Shown: piece by piece, positions 8,394 through 16,958 of the stretch | How positions within the stretch are numbered: position 1 is the first letter of the stretch | Layout: every line of letters starts with the position of its first letter | NCBI RefSeq assembly: GCF_017875955.1 | Contig: NZ_JAGINK010000001.1 | Location: 2,208,001-2,272,000, forward strand | Reading direction: 5' to 3' | Length of the DNA: 64,000 nucleotides | Source of the DNA: Pseudomonas sp. BP8 | GTDB lineage: Bacteria > Pseudomonadota > Gammaproteobacteria > Pseudomonadales > Pseudomonadaceae | Program-made: the position numbers and the translations under genes | Notes under the pieces: generated by a model | Database searches by the model: none | The model's input: only the letters and a program-made list of their open reading frames with translations | Told to the model about the DNA's origin: nothing

Positions 8394-11120
8394 ATGAGCG
8401 TAATCACTACCGGGGCTCGCAGTGATGTAACCGTCATCCTGCTCGGCCACGAGCAAGCCGATACCCGTGCACGAGCGCATCATTACTACAGCCAAGCAGA
8501 CGTGCCGTGCGTCGCGCTAGAGTCATTGCATGGCGTCAGTTCGGGCGAGGTTTGCAAAGAGCGTTTGATGCAAGCGCTGGATCAAGTGACGACGCCCTTG
8601 GTGGTGCTGAGCCTGGATGCTGACTTCATCCTGCCGGCAGCTTTGGATAATGCAGCCGCGCTCTTGCACGGGGCGTCCCAGGCAATCGGTGCGCAAGGGT
8701 ATGCCTTGGGTTATGCCACGGCCAATTGCGAGGTGACATATCACAAGGTTGGATCGGCAGTGTTACCTTCGGCCGAACAAAGCGCCCTTAGCCGTCTGCA
8801 GGTCTATGCTCAGGCCGCTCAGCAGGCTTGGCGTGCTGTATTGCGTGTATCAGCGCTGAAGGCTGTTTTGACCCATCTGCCAGACGCTGTCGATTTCCCT
8901 GCCTGGCGTGTGGGGTTGTCGTACGCGCTGCTGACCCATGGCGAAATCGAGCGTCTCGAGCAAACCGATGTGGTGAGTGAGTATGTGGTGTCCCCGTTAT
9001 CTGCGACTCAGTTGGAGGAGCGTCTGACATTGGCGCTACGCACGCTGCGTGAGTGGGACTCGGCCGGCGTTGGCCTTTGCAGTGATAACTTCGACGTGCT
9101 CAATCGCTTCGTGCGCGACACGTATGGCGCATCAGAACAGCGATTGTTGTTTACCTCGACGTGGAAGAGTGTCGCAGCGGCGCCTGGGCGAGTGTTCGCG
9201 CCACAACAGTACGTTGAGATGCCGTATTACCACATTGAGTTGTTCGATAGCTTGGTCGAGTTGGAATTCCTGTGTCATGCCTGGCCGGCTGGCGCGCAGC
9301 ATTACCGCGCCCTGGAAGGCGCTTGGGTGCGTCAGCGCGAATTGTTGCAGGTGCATGCCAACGACACGCCTGGCAGTCTGCAGCAGCGTTATCTGCAAGC
9401 AATGGCGTTAGGCATGTTCAATCGCGAAGTTTGCCTGCGCTTGTCCGGATCATGGGCCGCAGACACCGATGAGCGCCCGGTACGTGAACTGCAGGACTGG
9501 TGCCAGCGGTTGGCAGCAATTCCGGCACTTTCTCCTGAGCAAGGGCTGGCCGCGACCCCATCAGGCCATTTGCTCGCGCTGCTCGATACCACAATTCTGG
9601 ACGATGTCGCTCGTCAGCGTGTGCTGGAGCAACTAGAGCAGTCGCCCCCGCCTCAGCTCGCTTTTGTGGTGCTGGACTTGGGCGATGATGATGCGGGATT
9701 ACAAGCTACTTTCGATAGTCTGCTAGGCAGTGGTGTACGCAACTTCAAGTTGCTGGTGCTCAAAGCTGGCAAACTGCCGGTGATCACGACTTCCCAAGAA
9801 ACACTTCATTTTGTTCAAGTCACGCCTGAGAACTGGGTCGCTCATCTGAACCAAGTGATTCACCAATTGCCCAGCGAATGGTTGATGTTGTTGCACGCTG
9901 GCGAGCAAGTGCTCGCCGGCGGACTCATGCACCTGCTTTTGGAGTTGGCCGAAGGACCTGCGTGTCAGGCCATTTGTGCCCATGAAGTTCAGCGAGATGA
10001 TCAGGGACGGTTGCACGACGTGGTACGCCCAGGCGCCGACCTGGACTTGCTGCGCAGTCAACCTGGATTGATGTCTCGGCACTGGCTCATGCGACGTCAG
10101 GCAGTGCTTGACGTGGGGGCATACAGCGAAAGCCAGCCGCAAGCCTTGGAGCTCGACCTGCTGCTGCGCCTTGTAGAGGCTCAGGGGATGGCCAGCTTGG
10201 CTCATCTGGATGACTACTTGATTTTGGGCGAGCAGTCGCCAGAGGCCATGACTAAGGAGGCCGTTACGGTACTGGAACGGCACCTCAGACAGCTTGGCTA
10301 TCGTGCCAATGTCAGTGAACGGGGTGTGGCCGGCCTGGGTATTGATTACCGGCATGGCACTACGCCGTTAGTCAGCATCCTGATCGCCAGCATGGACGGA
10401 CTTGCCGCGCTCCAGCCTTGCTTGACCAGCATCGTGCAGCGCACTCGCTACCCGCGCTATGAGATCCTGGTAGCGTGCGTGGGTGATGCTGATGCTCCTC
10501 AAGGCGAAGCTCCCCAGGGCGCGGGCAGCCGCGTGCGATTGTTGATGGGCAAGCCTGGAGGATCGCATGACGACTTGCTCAATCTGGCCGCCAGCCAGGC
10601 TCGGGGCGAGTACCTGGTGCTATTTTCCGGTGCAGGAGAAGTGATGAGCCCTGCTTGGCTCGAAAGCCTTCTCAATGAAGTCCAGCGTCCTGAAGTGGGT
10701 GTGGTTGGCGGCGCCTTGTATGGCGCGGGCGCGACGCTCTCGCACGCAGGCTATCAATTGCTCGATGGCCCGCGGATACATGAGCCATGGTTGAGTGCAG
10801 AACAGCGCTGGCAGCAATCGGTTCGTAGCTGCTCTGCCGTCTCAGGCGATTGCTTGATGTTGGGCAAGGGTCTGTTTGAGCAGGTGGGTGGATTGCAGGG
10901 CATGCCTGGGAGCGATATCGACCTTTCCCTGCGTGTCCAGGACGCGGGTTTGATGGCGGTCTGGGCACCGCAGTCTGAGGTCAGCGTCAGGCGTGCATCG
11001 GCATTTGATACGCGCGTCGCGCAAGCGCTGTGCGAACGTTGGCCGCAGGCTTTTACCGGGCGCGCTTTCGATGAAAAGGTAACGCCCGGTGCGGGGCTGG
11101 CCTGGTTGGCAGCGTTGTAA
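8394..11120 (+). CDS. Glycosyltransferase family 2-type protein (flagellin glycosylation, Fgt-like)
   Basis: A 908-residue protein related in architecture to the gene just upstream. The first ~400 residues match nothing I recognise. A degenerate GT2-like segment starts near 420 (LAFVVLDLGDDDAG), and a clearer GT2 fold starts near 656 (TPLVSILIASMDGLAALQPC). It contains the conserved helix WLESLLNEVQRPEVGVVGG, but the expected DDD/DxD motif reads FSGAGEV. Catalysis by this domain is therefore doubtful, and it may act as a partner or a binding module. Gap to the upstream gene is 54 nt. Flagellin as target is inferred from the position before fliC. Confidence 0.75.
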   Translation: MSVITTGARSDVTVILLGHEQADTRARAHHYYSQADVPCVALESLHGVSSGEVCKERLMQALDQVTTPLVVLSLDADFILPAALDNAAALLHGASQAIGAQGYALGYATANCEVTYHKVGSAVLPSAEQSALSRLQVYAQAAQQAWRAVLRVSALKAVLTHLPDAVDFPAWRVGLSYALLTHGEIERLEQTDVVSEYVVSPLSATQLEERLTLALRTLREWDSAGVGLCSDNFDVLNRFVRDTYGASEQRLLFTSTWKSVAAAPGRVFAPQQYVEMPYYHIELFDSLVELEFLCHAWPAGAQHYRALEGAWVRQRELLQVHANDTPGSLQQRYLQAMALGMFNREVCLRLSGSWAADTDERPVRELQDWCQRLAAIPALSPEQGLAATPSGHLLALLDTTILDDVARQRVLEQLEQSPPPQLAFVVLDLGDDDAGLQATFDSLLGSGVRNFKLLVLKAGKLPVITTSQETLHFVQVTPENWVAHLNQVIHQLPSEWLMLLHAGEQVLAGGLMHLLLELAEGPACQAICAHEVQRDDQGRLHDVVRPGADLDLLRSQPGLMSRHWLMRRQAVLDVGAYSESQPQALELDLLLRLVEAQGMASLAHLDDYLILGEQSPEAMTKEAVTVLERHLRQLGYRANVSERGVAGLGIDYRHGTTPLVSILIASMDGLAALQPCLTSIVQRTRYPRYEILVACVGDADAPQGEAPQGAGSRVRLLMGKPGGSHDDLLNLAASQARGEYLVLFSGAGEVMSPAWLESLLNEVQRPEVGVVGGALYGAGATLSHAGYQLLDGPRIHEPWLSAEQRWQQSVRSCSAVSGDCLMLGKGLFEQVGGLQGMPGSDIDLSLRVQDAGLMAVWAPQSEVSVRRASAFDTRVAQALCERWPQAFTGRAFDEKVTPGAGLAWLAAL

Positions 11121-11166
11121 TTCAGTGTCGTATTGCCCTATGAACCACTTATTGACAGATAGCCAC

Positions 11167-12549
11167 ATGAAACCTATCCGAATTATTTGTGCGACGCGTG
11201 AGTCTCGTGAGGATTTCCCGAGCAAAACTGCATTGGGCCGGTCCCTGCAGATTCATCACGCGTCTAATCCAGTAGAGTTGGTGCTCCACGCGCGCAATAC
11301 TGAAGGGCTGTCGACCCTGTACAACCGTGCCATCGATCAGGCCAAAGAAGATCCAGCAATCCTGGTATTTGTGCATGATGACGTACACCTATGTGATTAC
11401 TGGTGGGGGGAGCGGTTAAGGGATGGGGTTGAAACCTTCGATGTCATTGGCCTTGCAGGCAACACCCGCCGCGTTGAGGGGCAACCGGCGTGGGCGTTTG
11501 TCGACGAACGGCTCACCTGGGATGACAAATGCTTCCTGAGTGGCGCTGTAGGGCATGGCAGCAGTTTCCCATGCGCTGTTTCTAACTTCGGACCGGCGCC
11601 GCAGGCATGCAAGCTGCTGGATGGGCTGTTGCTGGCTGCCGATAGTGAGCGGCTGGTACAGGCCGGTGTAAGTTTCGATGAGCAGTTTCAGTTCCATTTT
11701 TATGACATGGACTTTTGTCGTCAGGCCGAGGCAAAAGGACTGCGCATGGGGACTTGGCCACTTAGCGTCGTGCATGAGAGCGGGGGCGCGTTCGGCACAC
11801 CTAGCTGGCGAGAAGGTTTGCGCCGCTATCAAAGCAAGTATGACGAAAAGCGAGATCCCACCGTTCAGGAGAAAAGCGTGCAAAGCCAAACACCGGTCCA
11901 TCAGCGACACAATTCTGATCTTCTGAAATTAATGCCAGTCAATGCAACGCGCGTGGTGGAAATTGGTTGCAGTTCGGGTGCACTTGCCCGTGAGTACAAG
12001 AAGCTGAACCCGAGCGTGCATTACACGGGGATCGAGATCGAACCCAGTTACGCGGCGCTGGCCCGGGAGCATTGTGACCGTGTGCTGGACATGAATATTG
12101 AGGCAGTGACTACTGACCTTCTGGCCACGGATCTTGCGGCCGATTGCTGGGTCTTTGGCGATGTGTTGGAGCATCTGTACGATCCGTGGCACCTGTTGAA
12201 CATAATCCGTCAGGCGAGCGCGCCAGGTACCAGTATCGTTGCGTGTATCCCGAACGCCCAGCATTGGAGTGTTCAGGTTCGCTTGAGTGTTGGAGACTTC
12301 AGGTATGAAGACTCGGGCCTGTTCGACAGGACGCATATCCGTTGGTTTACACTTGCCACCATGCTGGAAATGTTCACCCAGGCGGGTTTGACAGTGGAGG
12401 CGGGGATACCGCGCGTGTTCGACGAGCCCCAGCGCGAGCGCTATCTGCCGGTTATCCATGCAATGGCGACGGCGGCAGGCAAAGACCCGGAAGCTGCCGT
12501 GCAGGATGCCTTGCCGTTACAGTACGTAATCAGAGCGGTCGTCAATTGA
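11167..12549 (+). CDS. Glycosyltransferase-methyltransferase fusion protein
   Basis: A 460-residue two-domain protein. Residues ~1-225 look like a GT-A glycosyltransferase: FVHDDVHLCDYWWGERL with the acidic pair at 71-72, and FHFYDMDFC near 177-184. Residues ~260-460 are a class I SAM methyltransferase: VVEIGCSSGALA motif I at 263, then GIEIEPSY and GDVLEHLYDPW. This suggests addition and O/N-methylation of a sugar on the flagellin glycan by one polypeptide (inference). I chose the ATG giving MKPIRIICATRES. An in-frame ATG 27 nt earlier is possible, as neither has a strong ribosome site. It follows the two large glycosyltransferases. Confidence 0.78.
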   Translation: MKPIRIICATRESREDFPSKTALGRSLQIHHASNPVELVLHARNTEGLSTLYNRAIDQAKEDPAILVFVHDDVHLCDYWWGERLRDGVETFDVIGLAGNTRRVEGQPAWAFVDERLTWDDKCFLSGAVGHGSSFPCAVSNFGPAPQACKLLDGLLLAADSERLVQAGVSFDEQFQFHFYDMDFCRQAEAKGLRMGTWPLSVVHESGGAFGTPSWREGLRRYQSKYDEKRDPTVQEKSVQSQTPVHQRHNSDLLKLMPVNATRVVEIGCSSGALAREYKKLNPSVHYTGIEIEPSYAALAREHCDRVLDMNIEAVTTDLLATDLAADCWVFGDVLEHLYDPWHLLNIIRQASAPGTSIVACIPNAQHWSVQVRLSVGDFRYEDSGLFDRTHIRWFTLATMLEMFTQAGLTVEAGIPRVFDEPQRERYLPVIHAMATAAGKDPEAAVQDALPLQYVIRAVVN

Positions 12550-12841
12550 TCAGAGGTTGCGCCGGGTGAGCGTAACCAGCTTCAAGGGCGTCTCTTGATC
12601 GGGCGCCCCAACCAATACTTGGGTTGAACGTGCAATGGATTCCAAGCGGGCGCCGTTGCGCTTGCTCCCGGGAATAGACAAAAGCACGTGACTCGGAAGT
12701 TACGGCAAGCATCTTCACTGATATGATTGCCGCAACCGGGAACGGCTGAGCTGATGAAGCGTGTTGCCAGGAGCTTTGCCTCCCCCGCAAACGCTCGTGC
12801 CGCTCAGCAGGCATTTTGCTTTTTCAGAATTGGGAAGCCAT
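12550..12841 (+). other. Intergenic stretch before the FabH-like gene
   Basis: 292 nt with no credible reading frame. A TATGAT hexamer at 12722-12727 could be a -10 box for the downstream ketoacyl synthase gene, but the sequence 16 nt before it (TTACGG) is a poor -35. No repeat, terminator or RNA gene was recognised. The gap suggests the ketoacyl synthase is transcribed separately from the glycosyltransferases. Confidence 0.4.
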
Positions 12842-13777
12842 ATGATTGGCATTAAAAGTATCGCCAGTTACGTGCCGGCTAAAGGGGTAGACAACTACGC
12901 CCAAGGCGCAAAATTCGGCAAAGATCAGGATTTTATCTTTGGCAAGATCGGTTCGACCTTCTTGCCGCGCAAAGATGACGGTCAGGAAACCTCCGACCTG
13001 TGCGTGCAAGCTGCAAAGAATCTGTTCTCTGCTAATCCATCACTCGATCCGGCCGCTATCGATGCGGTGATCGTCGTGACCCAGAACGGTGATGCTGAAG
13101 GGCTGCCGCACACTGCCGCTATCGTTCAGCACAAACTGGGTTTGTCGACCGCGGTTGCTGCCTTCGATGTTTCGCTGGGTTGCTCTGGCTATGTCTATGG
13201 CCTCTATGTGATGAAAGGCTTCATGGAGGCGGCGGGCCTCAAGAACGGCCTGCTGATCACCGCTGACCCTTACTCCAAGATCGTCGACCCCGAGGACCGC
13301 AATACCACCATGCTATTCGGGGATGCGGCCACGGCCACTTGGATGGGCGAAGATGCCGCCTGGCAGTTAGGTAAATCGCTGTTTGGCAGCGACGGTGCGG
13401 GTGCCGAGCATCTGCGCACCACTGACGGCAAATTCTTCATGAATGGTCGCCAGGTATATAACTTTGCCTTGGTCAAGGTGCCTGCCCATCTGCAGCAATT
13501 GCTTGAGGCGAGTGAGCTCAGGGCTGAGGATGTCGACGTGTACTGCCTCCATCAGGGCAGTGCTGCAATTGTCGATGCCGTTTCAGCGCGTTTCGACGAT
13601 GGTGAGCACAAGCATAAGTTTGTCAAGGATATGATCGAGACCGGCAATACCGTGTCGTCGAGCATTCCATTGCTGGTTGAAAAGCACGTGCTTGGCTCGC
13701 AGCATAAACGCGTCGCGCTTAGTGGCTTCGGTGTCGGGCTATCCTGGGGCTCGGCTATTATCGAGCGCAGTGACTGA
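12842..13777 (+). CDS. 3-oxoacyl-ACP synthase III-like protein (FabH family)
   Basis: A thiolase-fold condensing enzyme of 311 residues. The FabH triad is intact: Cys114 (SLGCSGYVYG), His237 (CLHQGSAAIVDA) and Asn269 (ETGNTVSSSI). FabH enzymes condense acyl-CoA with malonyl-ACP, but the position next to glycosyltransferases and fliC matches orf3 of the P. syringae flagellin glycosylation island. A likely role is making the short acyl group that decorates the flagellin sugar (inference). The start at MIGIKSIASYVP fits FabH N-termini and follows GGGAAGCC. A strong terminator lies directly downstream, ending the glycosylation block. Confidence 0.88.
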   Translation: MIGIKSIASYVPAKGVDNYAQGAKFGKDQDFIFGKIGSTFLPRKDDGQETSDLCVQAAKNLFSANPSLDPAAIDAVIVVTQNGDAEGLPHTAAIVQHKLGLSTAVAAFDVSLGCSGYVYGLYVMKGFMEAAGLKNGLLITADPYSKIVDPEDRNTTMLFGDAATATWMGEDAAWQLGKSLFGSDGAGAEHLRTTDGKFFMNGRQVYNFALVKVPAHLQQLLEASELRAEDVDVYCLHQGSAAIVDAVSARFDDGEHKHKFVKDMIETGNTVSSSIPLLVEKHVLGSQHKRVALSGFGVGLSWGSAIIERSD

Positions 13778-13798
13778 CCCTTTCTTGCGATACCAAAC

Positions 13799-13825
13799 GC
13801 CGCCGCTTTCTGGCGGCTTTTTTTT
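13799..13825 (+). terminator. Rho-independent terminator after the FabH-like gene
   Basis: A GCCGCC / GGCGGC stem (13799-13804 with 13812-13817) has a 7-nt loop and is followed by eight T residues. It separates the glycosylation block from fliC. Confidence 0.9.
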
Positions 13826-13940
13826 ATGAGGGTTTTGCGGTTCCCGCCAAACCAGCATGGGCGGTGCGCCAGACTTCTGGCGTCAACACCTTGATTTCAT
13901 TGGGCTGGCAGGATGCCAGCAATTTTTTTTGAAAATCCCC

Positions 13941-13967
13941 TAAAGCAACCCGCCTTGACGACGATAA
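13941..13967 (+). promoter_or_regulatory. Sigma-28 (FliA) promoter of fliC
   Basis: TAAA at 13941-13944, a 15-nt spacer, then GACGATAA at 13960-13967, which matches the GCCGATAA consensus at 7 of 8 positions. It predicts a fliC leader of about 75 nt. Confidence 0.88.
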
Positions 13968-14049
13968 CTATTACGAAGGTTCTCTGTGCCACACCCGGCG
14001 AATTGCCAAGGCCGGAAGCCGCAGTACCCAATCCAACGAGGAATTCGTC

Positions 14050-14922
14050 ATGGCTTTGACCGTTACCACCAACACCACCTCTCTGGGCGTTCAGAAAAAC
14101 CTGAACCGTGCTTCCGATGCACTGGCCACTTCGATGACCCGCCTGTCGTCGGGCTTGAAGATCAATAGCGCCAAAGACGATGCTGCAGGCCTGCAGATCG
14201 CGACTCGCATGACTTCGCAAATCCGTGGTCAGACCATGGCTATCAAGAACGCCAACGACGGTATCTCCATCGCCCAGACTGCTGAAGGTGCGATGCAAGA
14301 GCAGACCAACATGTTGCAGCGGATGCGTGAACTGGCCCTGCAGGCTCGAAGCGACTCCAACAGCTTCAAGGACCGTGACGCCCTCAACGGCGAGTTCAAG
14401 GCGATGTTGGATGAAATCAACCGTATCGCTGGTAGCACTGAGCTGAACGGCAAGAAGCTCCTGAGCGGTGACGCTGGCACCATGACCTTCCAGGTGGGCT
14501 CTAATGGCGGTACTGGCAACCAGATCTCCATTACTCTGAGCGCATCGGTAGACACCAGTGATACTGGTGTCATGTCGGCTCTGAACGCAAACTCCACCAT
14601 TGCTATGTCTGCTTCTGACATGACGGCGGATGACTACGATACTCTGTTCCAGGCGGTGGTTACCGGTATCGATGACGCACTGCAGAACATCAACACCACC
14701 CGTGCTGACCTGGGTGCTGCCCAGAACCGCCTGACCAGCACCATCAACAACCTGCAGAACATCAACGAGAACGCCGAAGCTGCTCGTGGCCGTATTCAGG
14801 ACACCGACTTCGCTTCTGAAACTGCTCAGCTGACCAAGCAGCAGACCCTGCAGCAAGCTTCCACTTCGGTTCTGGCACAGGCCAACCAACTGCCGTCGGC
14901 AGTACTCAAGCTGCTGGGCTAA
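14050..14922 (+). CDS. fliC: Flagellin FliC (short form)
   Basis: The filament subunit, 290 residues. The conserved N-terminal (ALTVTTNTTSLGVQKNLNRA) and C-terminal (QTLQQASTSVLAQANQLPSA) axial helices are present. Only a short, Ser/Thr-rich central domain (about residues 150-215) lies between them, as in the ~280-residue flagellins of P. syringae rather than the long P. putida type. Ser/Thr in that domain are plausible O-glycosylation sites for the upstream transferases (inference). Residues 30-51 correspond to the flg22 epitope recognised by plant FLS2. CGAGGAA precedes the ATG. Transcription is from the sigma-28 site upstream. Confidence 0.97.
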   Translation: MALTVTTNTTSLGVQKNLNRASDALATSMTRLSSGLKINSAKDDAAGLQIATRMTSQIRGQTMAIKNANDGISIAQTAEGAMQEQTNMLQRMRELALQARSDSNSFKDRDALNGEFKAMLDEINRIAGSTELNGKKLLSGDAGTMTFQVGSNGGTGNQISITLSASVDTSDTGVMSALNANSTIAMSASDMTADDYDTLFQAVVTGIDDALQNINTTRADLGAAQNRLTSTINNLQNINENAEAARGRIQDTDFASETAQLTKQQTLQQASTSVLAQANQLPSAVLKLLG

Positions 14923-14936
14923 TCTGCCTAGTTGCT

Positions 14937-14974
14937 GGCGGGGAAGTGCTCTTGCAGTGCTTCCCCGCCTTTTC
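14937..14974 (+). terminator. Terminator / attenuator between fliC and flaG
   Basis: GGCGGGGAAG (14937-14946) pairs with CTTCCCCGCC (14960-14969), followed by four T residues. It lies 14 nt after fliC and before flaG, so it probably ends most fliC transcripts while allowing some read-through. Confidence 0.85.
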
Positions 14975-14991
14975 ATTGCGAGGTGGTGGAC

Positions 14992-15348
14992 ATGGACATG
15001 AGCGTCAAGCTGAACCTGTCGTATCCGGCCGCACGTTCGGCTGAGCAGGTTGCCGAAAAGCCGGTTGCCCGCGAGGCGGAGCATGCTAAGCGCGAAGTGG
15101 ATGAAGACTCTTTGGCGGCGAAGGATGCTGAAAAGGTCAAGAGTGCAGTTTCGGAAATCGAAAAATTCCTGAAGGCGTCACAGCGCAACCTGGCATTCTC
15201 CACGGATGAAGAATCCGGCAAGATTGTTGTCAAAGTCATCGCAACCGATAGCGGGCAACTGATTCGTCAGCTGCCATCGGAGGAGGCTCTGCGGATCGCT
15301 CGCAGCCTGAGCGATGTCAACAGTGTTCTGTTCGACGCCAAGGTATGA
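14992..15348 (+). CDS. flaG: FlaG family protein
   Basis: A 118-residue FlaG protein, a family found next to fliC and fliD and linked to filament length in several bacteria. The C-terminal domain is typical (GKIVVKVIATDSGQLIRQLP, EEALRIARSL). The N-terminal half is charged and probably flexible. I chose the ATG after AGGTGG (5-nt spacing), giving MDMSVKLNLSYP; an in-frame ATG two codons later is the alternative. It lies between the fliC terminator and fliD, matching fleL of P. aeruginosa in position. Confidence 0.9.
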   Translation: MDMSVKLNLSYPAARSAEQVAEKPVAREAEHAKREVDEDSLAAKDAEKVKSAVSEIEKFLKASQRNLAFSTDEESGKIVVKVIATDSGQLIRQLPSEEALRIARSLSDVNSVLFDAKV

Positions 15349-15426
15349 TTGGCGGCGAATATCAATGAAGTGAGGCATGTTAGTCCCGCAGGAGTGGGCT
15401 GACACGTTGACGAGAGGGATAGCAGC

Positions 15427-16824
15427 ATGGCAAGCCCGATTACTTCCAGTACTGGCCTGGGTTCTGGTTTAAACATTACCCAGATCGTTTCCGCCTTGGT
15501 CAACGCCGATACTGCAGCCAAGCAGGCGCAGATTACTCGGCAGACTGCTAACAATACTGCGTATATCTCAGGGGTTGGCGCGCTGCGAAGTGCCCTTACG
15601 GCTTTTACAACGGCCATGGGCAAGCTCAACGATAAAGCTGCGCCCTCGTTCAATGCTTTCGCCGCATCTTCTGCAAGTGAGGCAATTGTAAAGGCCACTG
15701 CCAGCAATACGGCTGTGGCAGGTACCTACAGCATCGAAGTCAAGAATGTGGCGACCAGCTCCAAGGTTGCAAGCCAGCCATTCAGTGGTGGTGCAAGCCA
15801 TGCTATCGCTGAAGGTGACCTGGTCATCAGTCAGGGCGGTAAAGAATACACCGTGAAGGTGGGGGCCGACGCCACGCTGCAGACTGTGCGTGATCAGATT
15901 AACAAAGAGTTGGGTGATAACGGTTTCTCCGCGAACATCATTGCCGGTAAAGATGGAGCGCGTCTGGTTCTTGGTTCCACTGCTACCGGTGCCAACACCG
16001 ATATCTCGGTGGCGGGCCTTGGCCTGGACATCGATGGTACCCAGTCCATGGAGGATAACGGCGCGGGCTTCATTACCGGGGTCGCTAAGGATGCGGTAGT
16101 TCTGATCGATGGTCTTGAGGTAAAGAGTGCTTCCAATACGGTCAGCGATGCTATCAGTGGCATCAAGCTCGAGCTTACTGGCGCCAGTGCGGCTGGCACA
16201 GCGACCAAGGTGACGGTAGCCGCTAACAATGACGGCCTGAAGACATCTGTTCAAGGTTTCGTTGATGCCTATAACACACTGCAGAAGGCCATTTCGTCGC
16301 TAACCAGTACCAGCACAGACGAAGATGGCAATATGGTGTTGGGCTCTCTGACCAATGACCCTACAACGCGCTCATTACTGTCGGACATACGCAGTGTGTT
16401 AACTGAGGTAGGTTCGGGTGATCGTCTGACCACGTTAAGCCAGCTGGGTGTCAACACCCAGAAAGACGGCAGCTTGGAGTTCAATAGCACCAAGTTCACC
16501 GCGGCGATGAACGACAAGAAGCTGGGTGGCGAAGTGCAGGAGCTGTTCACGGGCGCCAATGGCCTCTTTGAACGCATGAACAAGGCAGTTAACCCTTACA
16601 ACGCCACCGATGGTAGCCTGGCGAATCGCAAGACGAACCTGGACAAAGTGGCCAAGAACCTTGCCGAGCAGCAGGCTGCGCTTGATCGTCGTACTGACTC
16701 GCTGACCGACTCGTTGACCAAGAAGTACGTTGCCCTGGATACCGCGCTGGGCAAGATGAAGGCCCAGGCCGACCAGATCACCTCGATCTTCGAAGCCATC
16801 AACGCCCAAGCCAAGAAATCCTGA
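15427..16824 (+). CDS. fliD: FliD, filament cap (HAP2)
   Basis: FliD forms the cap that guides flagellin folding at the filament tip and serves as an adhesin in Pseudomonas. The 465-residue protein starts with the HAP2 N-terminal motif (GLGSGLNITQIVSALVNAD). It has a central domain with repeated beta segments and ends in a coiled-coil C-terminus (DSLTDSLTKKYVALDTALGK, QITSIFEAINAQAKKS). GAGAGGG precedes the ATG. The gap after flaG is 78 nt with no clear promoter. A strong terminator follows and overlaps the fliS promoter region. Confidence 0.96.
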   Translation: MASPITSSTGLGSGLNITQIVSALVNADTAAKQAQITRQTANNTAYISGVGALRSALTAFTTAMGKLNDKAAPSFNAFAASSASEAIVKATASNTAVAGTYSIEVKNVATSSKVASQPFSGGASHAIAEGDLVISQGGKEYTVKVGADATLQTVRDQINKELGDNGFSANIIAGKDGARLVLGSTATGANTDISVAGLGLDIDGTQSMEDNGAGFITGVAKDAVVLIDGLEVKSASNTVSDAISGIKLELTGASAAGTATKVTVAANNDGLKTSVQGFVDAYNTLQKAISSLTSTSTDEDGNMVLGSLTNDPTTRSLLSDIRSVLTEVGSGDRLTTLSQLGVNTQKDGSLEFNSTKFTAAMNDKKLGGEVQELFTGANGLFERMNKAVNPYNATDGSLANRKTNLDKVAKNLAEQQAALDRRTDSLTDSLTKKYVALDTALGKMKAQADQITSIFEAINAQAKKS

Positions 16825-16841
16825 TTCCTGGCTGCTCGTGC

Positions 16842-16879
16842 AAAGCCCGGCTGCGTCATATCGACGCGCCGGGCTTTTT
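16842..16879 (+). terminator. Rho-independent terminator after fliD
   Basis: AAAGCCCGGC (16842-16851) pairs with GCCGGGCTTT (16868-16877) and runs into a T tract. It ends 11 nt before the -35 element of the fliS sigma-28 promoter. Confidence 0.9.
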
Positions 16880-16890
16880 GTTTCAGCCGC

Positions 16891-16917
16891 TAAAGTTTTT
16901 TGACGCGGCGGCGATAC
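16891..16917 (+). promoter_or_regulatory. Sigma-28 (FliA) promoter of fliS
   Basis: TAAAGTTT begins at 16891. TAAA is followed by 15 nt and then GGCGATAC (16910-16917), matching GCCGATAA at 6 of 8 positions. It lies 42 nt before the fliS start and directly after the fliD terminator. Confidence 0.8.
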
Positions 16918-16958
16918 ACAAGGTACAAGCAACCTTTTCGCTGCAACGAGGTAGATAC

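Noticed and set aside
12700..12727. Possible sigma-70 promoter of the FabH-like gene
   Set aside because: The -10 TATGAT is good, but the -35 TTACGG is poor. Noted in the intergenic entry rather than called.
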